This document shows positions 1 to 4,731 of a stretch of 6,299 nucleotides of DNA, piece by piece. Source of the stretch: Spirochaetaceae bacterium. GTDB lineage: Bacteria; Spirochaetota; Spirochaetia; Treponematales; Breznakiellaceae. The notes under the pieces are model-generated. The model did no database searches. It was not told where the DNA came from and saw only the letters and a program-made list of their open reading frames with translations. A program made the translations under genes and the position numbers. Position 1 is the stretch's first letter. Each line of letters begins with the position of its first letter. The stretch spans positions 1-6,299 of the forward strand of contig JAIRPU010000121.1 of NCBI GenBank assembly GCA_031256815.1. The letters run 5' to 3'.

Positions 1-366
1 CTTCGCAACCTCGAAGATGAACCGGGCTGGCTGCAAATTTCGCCGCGGGATGCCGAAGCGCTTGGCATAAAACACGGCGAAATTGTCCGCGTATCAAACA
101 CACGCGGTTCTGTGCTTACACGTGCAAACATTACCGGGCGCGTCAAGAAAGGCGCGGTATACATGACCTACCAGTGGTGGATAGGCGCGTGTAATGAGCT
201 AACGCTTGGCAACCTTGACCCCATAAGCAAGACGCCGGAATACAAGTACTGCGCTTGCAGAGTGGAACGTCTTAAAGACCAAAAAGCGGCCTGGGAAGAT
301 GTTAAACGGCAGTATGAAGAAATCAAGGCGCAGATGCTTATCGAAAAGAAGGCTGTTCCGGCATAG
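1..366 (+). CDS. fdhF: Formate dehydrogenase H-type catalytic subunit, C-terminal part (5' end outside window)
   Basis: The frame is open from base 1 and ends with TAG at 364-366, giving 121 C-terminal residues of a protein normally about 700 or more residues long. What is seen is the end of the molybdopterin-dinucleotide-binding domain: an early LQISPRDAEALGI stretch, then GEIVRVSNTRGSV, then MTYQWWIGACNEL followed by a DPISKTPEYKYCA motif. This matches the C-terminus of E. coli FdhF as I remember it, down to the closing basic and acidic helix. The family oxidises formate to CO2, or the reverse, at a molybdenum or tungsten bis-pterin centre. It works with hydrogenase in formate hydrogenlyase or in CO2 reduction for acetogenesis. 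The active-site Sec/Cys residue and the Fe4S4 site lie upstream and cannot be judged. An ATG or GTG inside the frame is not the real start. A terminator follows 27 bases after the stop, so this is the last gene of its transcription unit. A related FdhF-like formate dehydrogenase alpha chain remains possible. Confidence 0.88.
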   Translation, partial: LRNLEDEPGWLQISPRDAEALGIKHGEIVRVSNTRGSVLTRANITGRVKKGAVYMTYQWWIGACNELTLGNLDPISKTPEYKYCACRVERLKDQKAAWEDVKRQYEEIKAQMLIEKKAVPA

Positions 367-393
367 CACCGGCAAACAGTTCGTAATGGAATT

Positions 394-428
394 AAGCGGG
401 CGGGCGCGAAAGCGCCCGCCCGCTTTTT
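394..428 (+). terminator. Rho-independent terminator of the formate dehydrogenase unit
   Basis: A perfect 14-bp inverted repeat at 394-407 and 412-425 with a GAAA tetraloop (408-411) is rich in G and C and runs into five T residues (424-428). It lies 27 bases after the fdhF stop. In the other direction, 32 bases beyond the htpG stop, the same hairpin is followed only by TTAATT. It is therefore a strong terminator for the plus strand and at best a weak one for htpG. No other hairpin is visible after htpG, so the convergent genes probably share it. Confidence 0.93.
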
Positions 429-459
429 ATTGCTGAACTAAAATCAACAAACGATATTT

Positions 460-2361
460 TTAGGAGAGAAGCCTGTTAAGCCTGTGTACAAAATCCGCAG
501 GGTCGGAGAGTTTTAAGCCTTCAACAAGCAGCGCCTGGCACAAAAGCACCTGCGCCGTATCTTCAATTTTTGAGCTGTCCGTAACACCGGCAAGCGATTT
601 TACAACGGGATGTTCACCGTTTATTTCGAGTATTGGCTTAAATTCAGGCAGGTTTTCAGTCTGCCCCATCGCTTTAAGCATATTTAACATTTGCATCGAA
701 GGGTCATTTTCGTCCGCTACTATGCACGAAGGCGAATCCCGCAATCTGCGCGAAAGCCGGACGTCTTTTACCTTATCGCCAAGCGCGGTTTTTATGCTTT
801 CTATAACCGGCCGCGCTTCGGTTTCTGCATCCTTGTTTACAGTCTCTCCAATTTCTTCATCCGCACCGGCGCGTCCAACAGATTTTATTTCCCATTCTTT
901 GTATGTTTCTTTGCCGTCCTTATCTACGCCTGTAACTTTTTTATATTGACCCAGACGCGGAATTACAATTTCATCAATTTCTTCGTCCATTACAAGTACT
1001 TCAATATCTTTTGCGCGGTATGCTTCAAGCAATGGCGAAGCTTTAAGGGTCTTTTCATCTCCGCCGGAAATATAATAAATATGTTTTTGTTCAGAGCCCA
1101 TGCGCGAAACATAATCAGAAAAACTTGTTCTGCCTTCCACTTTGCTGCTCTTAAACCGGATTAGTTCGGTAAGAATTTCCGTATTGCCCCAGTCGGAATA
1201 AAGCCCTTCTTTAAGCGGCCGGTTATACTGCGAAATAAATTCTTCGTATTTTTCTTTGCTGGATTCAGAAAGCGATTTAAATTCGCTTAAAAGTTTTTTT
1301 ACAGAAGCGTTTTTTATGTTTACAAGTATTTTATTTTGCTGTAAAATCTCACGGCTTACGTTAAGCGGCAAATCTTCGCTGTCTATAATTCCACGGACAA
1401 AACGCAGATAAACAGGCAGAAGCTCTTTATCGTCATCCGTAATAAAAACACGCTTGACATAGAGTTTAACGCCGCTTTTGTAATCGGCATTAAACATATC
1501 AAACGGCGCTTTTTTTGGTATATAAAACAGCGTATTGTACTCAAGCTGCCCTTCAGCGCGGGTGTGTATATGCAAAAGCGGCGCTTCGCTGTCGTGCCCC
1601 GTTTGTTTGTAAAATTCAATATAATCTTCTTCTTTTAGTTCATTTTTTGGCTTGCGCCATATTGCCGTGCCATCGTTAATACGTTCTGTTTTTATTACGT
1701 TCCCTTTTACATTTCCTTTATCGTCCCATTCTTTTTCGTTAAATGTTAAAAAAATGGCAAATGCTACATGATTCGAATATTGTTTTATTATATTTTCAAT
1801 TCGCCAGCGGCTTGCAAACTCCGCGCCTTCATCATTTAAATAAAGCTGAACTGTTGTGCCGTGCGTTTCGCGTTTGGCTTCTTCGATTTCATAATACTCT
1901 TTGCCGTCGCTTGTCCACTTCCACGCGCGTTCTTCAAGCGCCTTTCTGCTTGTAACCTCAATTTTTTTTGCTACCATAAACGCCGAATAAAATCCAACGC
2001 CGAATTGGCCTATAAGGTTATTGTTCTTTTTTGCTTCGTTGCCAAGCTCTTTTAAGAACGCTTTTGTACCGGAACGCGCTATTGTTCCAAGCGACTGCGC
2101 AAGGTCAGAATCGTTCATGCCTATTCCATTATCGCTTATCGTAATAGTTTTTGCTTCTTCGCTAAAATTAATGTCTATGCGCGGTTCAAATACTAAACTT
2201 TTATACTCGTCTTTTGCCACAGTAAGATATTTTAATTTATCCAGGGCATCGGACGCGTTTGATACTATTTCCCGTAAAAAAATTTCGCGGTTTGAATATA
2301 ATGAATGAATGATGAGGTGAAGAAGCTCACTCACCTCTGTTTGAAACTGGCATTGTGCCAT
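460..2361 (-). CDS. htpG: Molecular chaperone HtpG (bacterial Hsp90)
   Basis: This encodes a 633-residue cytosolic Hsp90, an ATP-driven dimeric chaperone that helps mature and remodel client proteins; the length is normal for bacterial HtpG (about 620-640). The N-terminal GHKL ATPase domain shows the catalytic Glu31 and Asn35 in FLREIVSNASDALDK, the nucleotide-binding DNGIGM (77-82) and the glycine-rich lid GQFGVGFYSAF (118-128). The middle domain carries RGIIDSEDLPLNVSRE (323-338) with the conserved Arg337 that contacts ATP. The remaining roughly 150 residues are the dimerisation domain, without the eukaryotic MEEVD tail. The ATG at 2361 is set by a GGAGG at 2367-2371, five bases upstream, and by the family-typical N-terminus. 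It lies 39 bases after the ABC ATPase stop and has its own promoter. No truncation or frameshift is seen. Identification is secure. Confidence 0.98.
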   Translation of the reverse strand: MAQCQFQTEVSELLHLIIHSLYSNREIFLREIVSNASDALDKLKYLTVAKDEYKSLVFEPRIDINFSEEAKTITISDNGIGMNDSDLAQSLGTIARSGTKAFLKELGNEAKKNNNLIGQFGVGFYSAFMVAKKIEVTSRKALEERAWKWTSDGKEYYEIEEAKRETHGTTVQLYLNDEGAEFASRWRIENIIKQYSNHVAFAIFLTFNEKEWDDKGNVKGNVIKTERINDGTAIWRKPKNELKEEDYIEFYKQTGHDSEAPLLHIHTRAEGQLEYNTLFYIPKKAPFDMFNADYKSGVKLYVKRVFITDDDKELLPVYLRFVRGIIDSEDLPLNVSREILQQNKILVNIKNASVKKLLSEFKSLSESSKEKYEEFISQYNRPLKEGLYSDWGNTEILTELIRFKSSKVEGRTSFSDYVSRMGSEQKHIYYISGGDEKTLKASPLLEAYRAKDIEVLVMDEEIDEIVIPRLGQYKKVTGVDKDGKETYKEWEIKSVGRAGADEEIGETVNKDAETEARPVIESIKTALGDKVKDVRLSRRLRDSPSCIVADENDPSMQMLNMLKAMGQTENLPEFKPILEINGEHPVVKSLAGVTDSSKIEDTAQVLLCQALLVEGLKLSDPADFVHRLNRLLS

Positions 2362-2366
2362 TTTTG

Positions 2367-2371
2367 CCTCC
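2367..2371 (-). promoter_or_regulatory. Ribosome binding site of htpG
   Basis: GGAGG on the minus strand, five bases before the ATG at 2361. It is the strongest Shine-Dalgarno sequence among the minus-strand genes and fixes the htpG start. Confidence 0.9.
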
Positions 2372-2399
2372 GTGTATTGAATATATTTTTGTGAAAGAT

Positions 2400-2429
2400 A
2401 TTATACAAGCAACATTTCGTCTGTTTCAA
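2400..2429 (-). promoter_or_regulatory. Probable sigma-70 type promoter of htpG
   Basis: Reading the minus strand, TTGAAA (2429-2424, five of six to consensus) is followed after 18 bp by TATAAT (2405-2400, six of six). The -10 box overlaps the stop codon of the ABC ATPase. A start near 2393 would give a leader of about 30 bases ending in the GGAGG of htpG. The chaperone can thus be expressed independently of the transporter. No CIRCE inverted repeat (TTAGCACTC-N9-GAGTGCTAA) is present between this promoter and the gene, so HrcA control is not indicated. Confidence 0.75.
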
Positions 2430-3264
2430 GCTCGCGGTGCTTTGCTGCCTGAAAGCGCGCCTGCAAATCGGCAAGGGTAAGATTCTGTTTTTCTTCGCCG
2501 TCAATATCAAGGATAATTTCGCCTGAATCCATCATTAAAAGCCGGTTGCCTGTTTCAAGCGCGTGCTTCATATTGTGCGTTATCATAAGCACGGTAAGGT
2601 TCTGGCTGCGGGCAAATTCGCGCGTTAAATTCATAACAAGCTCCGCATTAATCGGGTCAAGCGCCGCAGTGTGTTCGTCCAAAAGCAAAATTTCCGGATT
2701 TGAAAGCACCGTCATTAAAAGAGTGAGCGCCTGCCGCTGGCCGCCGGAAAACATCCCTACGTTATCCCGCAATCTGCCCTCCAGCCCCAGGCCGAGCTGT
2801 TTGATTTTTTCGCGCAGAAGGGCGCGTTTTCGCGTATTTAAACTGAATTTTAACGCGCGCATACCTTTTTTTTCGCATATAATAAGGTTATCTTCCAGCG
2901 ACATATTACCCGCTGTGCCTAAAAGCGGGTTCTGAAAAATTCTGCCTATGCGCCGCGCCCGTTTAAATTCGCTTTCCCGCGTAACATCTACAACGCCCTC
3001 TTCTTTGTTTTTTGCGCCAAAAAACCGCTTTAAAAGCGGCGTTTTGCCCTTGTTTTTACCGGATACGGCAAAACTTATGCTGCCGTTTTCCACACTGTAA
3101 GTGCCGGCAATTACATTTAAAAGAGTTGATTTGCCCGCGCCGTTGGAGCCAATAACAGTTATAAAATCACCTTTATTGATTTTTAAATTGATATTTTTTA
3201 ACGCATGATTTTCATCAGGGGTTCCTCTGGCAAATATAACATCTACATTTTTAAGTTCGAGCAT
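2401..3264 (-). CDS. ABC transporter ATP-binding protein, TrpXYZ-like uptake system
   Basis: This is a 287-residue cytoplasmic ATPase that would power the adjacent permease. Visible motifs are Walker A GSNGAGKST (39-47), the Q-loop glutamine at 111 in FQNPLLGTA, the signature FSGGQ (172-176), Walker B ILLLDE (192-197), D-loop AALDP (200-204) and the H-loop His230 in MITHNM. The QNPLLGTAGNMSLEDNL and LLLDEHTAALDP stretches are typical of the ATPases grouped with tryptophan/tyrosine-type importers (TrpZ-like). The substrate is not determined by the ATPase. It starts 14 nt inside the permease gene, with GGGGGA (3271-3276) as ribosome binding site, so the two are translationally coupled. One oddity is that residues about 65-97 contain some 25 extra, mostly basic residues between the Walker A region and the Q-loop compared with the usual short loop in this family. 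All catalytic motifs are intact, so it should be active. Confidence 0.93.
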   Translation of the reverse strand: MLELKNVDVIFARGTPDENHALKNINLKINKGDFITVIGSNGAGKSTLLNVIAGTYSVENGSISFAVSGKNKGKTPLLKRFFGAKNKEEGVVDVTRESEFKRARRIGRIFQNPLLGTAGNMSLEDNLIICEKKGMRALKFSLNTRKRALLREKIKQLGLGLEGRLRDNVGMFSGGQRQALTLLMTVLSNPEILLLDEHTAALDPINAELVMNLTREFARSQNLTVLMITHNMKHALETGNRLLMMDSGEIILDIDGEEKQNLTLADLQARFQAAKHRELETDEMLLV

Positions 3265-4162
3265 TTTTCTTCCCCCAAATATCCTTAAAGAAGGCGCCGC
3301 GGTATTTAGAAATTATCAAACAAATGATAATTAAAAGTCCGGTTAAAAGCCGGAAATCGTTTGGCCCCATGTTAATTTTATACCCATGAAGCCGCGCAAG
3401 GAACATTAATGCGCGATAAATCATTGAACCTAAAATTACGCGCAGGGTTAAAAGCATAATCTTGTTTGAACGCAGCACAAACTCGCCAAGCATTACGCTT
3501 GCAAGACCTGCTACAACTATTCCTGTACCGGCGGAAACATCGGCAAAACCGTTGTAAAAAGCGGCAAGCGCGCCGGCGGTGGCGACAAGCCCGTTTGACA
3601 GCGCTATTCCCGCCGCTTTAAGATACGAGGGGTTTATTCCCTGCGAAACTATCATCTGCGGGTTGCCGCCAAGCGCGCCAAGTGTTAATCCAAAATCGGT
3701 ACGGAAAAAAAGGTCGCAGCTGAACTTAACAAAAAGCACAAGCAGAACAAGAAAAGCAAGAATTGCCATATTGCCGGAAACAAAACCCAATGCGCCGTCT
3801 TTAAGACTGTTAAAAAAGGTTCCAAAGCGCAAAAACGATACATTTGAACGCCCGTCCATTATTCGTATGTTTACCGAGTAAAGCATGGTCATTGTGAGTA
3901 TGCCGGCGAGCAGGCCGGGTACTTTAAGGCAGTTGTGTATTAACGCGGTTACCAATCCGCCCGCGCAGCCTGCAAAAAATGCAAACAGCATGGTCCAAAC
4001 TGGAGGAACGCCGTTAACAAGGCATAATGCCGCGACAGCGCCGCCCAGCGGGAATGTGCCGTCAACAGTTAAATCGGCAAAATCCAGTATACGAAAGGTG
4101 ATAAACACCCCAAGTACCATAAGAGAGTATATAAGCCCTTCAATAAAAATTGCTTCTGTCAT
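3251..4162 (-). CDS. ABC transporter permease, TrpXYZ-like (BPD_transp_2 family)
   Basis: This is a 303-residue polytopic inner-membrane protein with about eight or nine hydrophobic segments (roughly 6-24, 41-53, 54-75, 84-99, 131-148, 183-203, 213-230, 235-256 and 272-286). The N-terminal EGLIYSLMVLGVFITFRIL followed by LDFADLTVDGTFPLG (26-40) is the hallmark of permeases of the TrpXYZ / ABC.X4 group, which import aromatic amino acids or similar small molecules. The cytoplasmic GALGGNPQMIVSQGIN segment (162-177) sits where the ATPase-coupling loop is expected. The N-terminus aligns with the family start, so the ATG at 4162 is probably right. That ATG is one base beyond the tmRNA discriminator base, and the upstream sequence is the tmRNA acceptor stem, with no Shine-Dalgarno sequence. 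The ATPase gene overlaps its 3' end by 14 nt. The usual substrate-binding lipoprotein gene is missing upstream, so the substrate is unknown. Confidence 0.9.
   Translation of the reverse strand: MTEAIFIEGLIYSLMVLGVFITFRILDFADLTVDGTFPLGGAVAALCLVNGVPPVWTMLFAFFAGCAGGLVTALIHNCLKVPGLLAGILTMTMLYSVNIRIMDGRSNVSFLRFGTFFNSLKDGALGFVSGNMAILAFLVLLVLFVKFSCDLFFRTDFGLTLGALGGNPQMIVSQGINPSYLKAAGIALSNGLVATAGALAAFYNGFADVSAGTGIVVAGLASVMLGEFVLRSNKIMLLTLRVILGSMIYRALMFLARLHGYKINMGPNDFRLLTGLLIIICLIISKYRGAFFKDIWGKKNART
3271..3276 (-). promoter_or_regulatory. Ribosome binding site of the ABC ATPase gene
   Basis: GGGGGA on the minus strand lies six bases before the ATG at 3264, inside the last codons of the permease gene. 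It supports this start over any internal one and fits coupled translation of the two genes. Confidence 0.7.
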
Positions 4163-4163
4163 T

Positions 4164-4509
4164 TGGAGGTGATGGGAATCGAACCCATGTCCTAACGCGC
4201 AAGCCTCAAACGTCTACAGGTTTAGCCGTGTTTTAGTTTGTAAGGGCAAGTTTAGCTTCACGGCTTGCGACTTGCCCCGAGTTCGAAAAATCTTGTCTTA
4301 AAAAGGACGAACACCTTATTAAGACCAGCCCTGGTTGCGACACGGAAAACAGCTCCTCAAGGCGGTGGAACTGTCCCGCGCGATTACGCTGCTAAAGCGT
4401 AGCCGTAATTGTCATTTCTGGCAATTGTATTGGTGCCGAATGTTAGGAGACCGGCGCTCCACCTGCAGCCTGAGCCCCGAACCGCGCCAGTCGAAACCGG
4501 TGCACCCCC
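4164..4509 (-). ncRNA. ssrA: tmRNA (transfer-messenger RNA), one-piece form
   Basis: This RNA rescues stalled ribosomes together with SmpB: it is charged with alanine, enters the A site and supplies a short frame encoding a degradation tag. The minus strand starts with GGGGGUG (4509-4503), which pairs with CACCUCC (4171-4165), including the G3-U wobble that marks alanine acceptance; base 4164 is the discriminator A. The T arm is AUGGG-UUCGAUU-CCCAU. The 5' half holds the conserved GGUUUCGACU, and a first pseudoknot is visible as GGAG/CUCC interleaved with GCCG/CGGC just before the tag. The 346-nt length is normal. The sequence closely resembles T. pallidum ssrA as I remember it. The 3' CCA is not encoded: after A4164 come A and then the permease ATG, so a CCA-adding enzyme would be needed. 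No terminator follows. Confidence 0.96.
4384..4422 (-). other. tmRNA proteolysis-tag reading frame
   Basis: The frame ending at TAA (4386-4384) reads back to a GCC codon at 4422 that is the likely resume codon, preceded by CAAUU with an A at -4 as in E. coli. The predicted tag is ARNDNYGYALAA, twelve residues. The final YALAA is the usual signal for ClpXP-type proteases and SspB-like adaptors. The end of the tag is certain; the resume codon is inferred from spacing and from similarity to the remembered T. pallidum tag (ANSDSFDYALAA). Confidence 0.85.
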
Positions 4510-4522
4510 AGACTCAAAAGCT

Positions 4523-4551
4523 ATAATACCCCCATTGCGCGGTATTTACAA
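4523..4551 (-). promoter_or_regulatory. Promoter of ssrA
   Basis: On the minus strand TTGTAA (4551-4546) and TATTAT (4528-4523) are separated by 17 bp. A start near 4516 would leave a leader of about seven bases before the mature 5' end at 4509, to be removed by RNase P. It is the only good promoter seen between the terminator at 4645 and the permease, so it probably drives the transporter genes as well. Confidence 0.8.
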
Positions 4552-4644
4552 GCGGCCGGCGGCGACCGCCTTCGTGGCTGAACGCCGCATACGACCGCCG
4601 GCGGCGGCGCTTCGCGCGGACTGCAGCCAAACACCCGCCGGCAC
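4552..4644. other. GC-rich spacer between terminator and ssrA promoter
   Basis: No gene is supported here. The stretch is very rich in G and C, with a perfect 10-bp palindrome CCGCCGGCGG (4595-4604) and an 8-mer CGACCGCC repeated at 4563-4570 and 4592-4599, 29 bp apart. These lie just upstream of the ssrA -35 box and could be protein-binding sites or simply local GC-rich repetition. Confidence 0.4.
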
Positions 4645-4673
4645 AAAAAAAACCGCCCTCGAAAGGGCGGTTT
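4645..4673 (-). terminator. Rho-independent terminator after the glycine-rich protein gene
   Basis: A perfect 10-bp stem (4664-4673 with 4650-4659) with a four-base loop carries a GC-rich core and, on the minus strand, continues into eight T residues (complement of the A run 4645-4652). It is the third of three hairpins downstream of the gene ending at 4732 and separates that gene from ssrA. Confidence 0.92.
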
Positions 4674-4677
4674 GTGG

Positions 4678-4705
4678 CGCGGCGCTTTGGAAACAAAGCG
4701 CCGCG
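4678..4705 (-). repeat. Perfect 12-bp hairpin in the 3' untranslated region
   Basis: Arms 4678-4689 and 4694-4705 (CGCGGCGCTTTG and its complement) enclose a four-base loop. No T run follows directly, so by itself it is not an intrinsic terminator. It sits between two other hairpins and may stabilise the 3' end of the upstream message. Confidence 0.8.
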
Positions 4706-4707
4706 AT

Positions 4708-4725
4708 TAGCGCCGGAAGGCGCTA
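4708..4725 (-). repeat. Short 7-bp hairpin overlapping tandem stop codons
   Basis: Arms 4708-4714 and 4719-4725 (TAGCGCC and GGCGCTA on the plus strand) enclose a four-base GGAA loop. On the minus strand its first arm begins within the last of four tandem in-frame stop codons. No T run follows. It is the first of the three stacked hairpins after the gene. Confidence 0.7.
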
Positions 4726-4731
4726 TTACTA

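Noticed and set aside
691..1164. 157-codon open frame on the plus strand
   Set aside because: It lies entirely antisense to htpG, has a composition expected from the opposite strand of a conserved gene and resembles no family.
1383..2308. Several 60-95 codon frames on both strands inside htpG
   Set aside because: All are shadows of the conserved Hsp90 frame, without convincing start signals.
2546..2935. 129-codon plus-strand frame
   Set aside because: Antisense to the ABC ATPase motifs; no recognisable protein.
3579..4172. Two plus-strand frames of about 95-100 codons
   Set aside because: Antisense to the permease; the residues mirror its hydrophobic codons.
4164..4200. Integration (att) site of a mobile element at the ssrA 3' end
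   Set aside because: ssrA ends are frequent targets, but no duplicated ssrA tail and no integrase are visible in the window.
4171..4200. Separate tRNA gene
   Set aside because: The T arm and acceptor strand belong to the tmRNA; no D arm or anticodon arm precedes them at tRNA distance.
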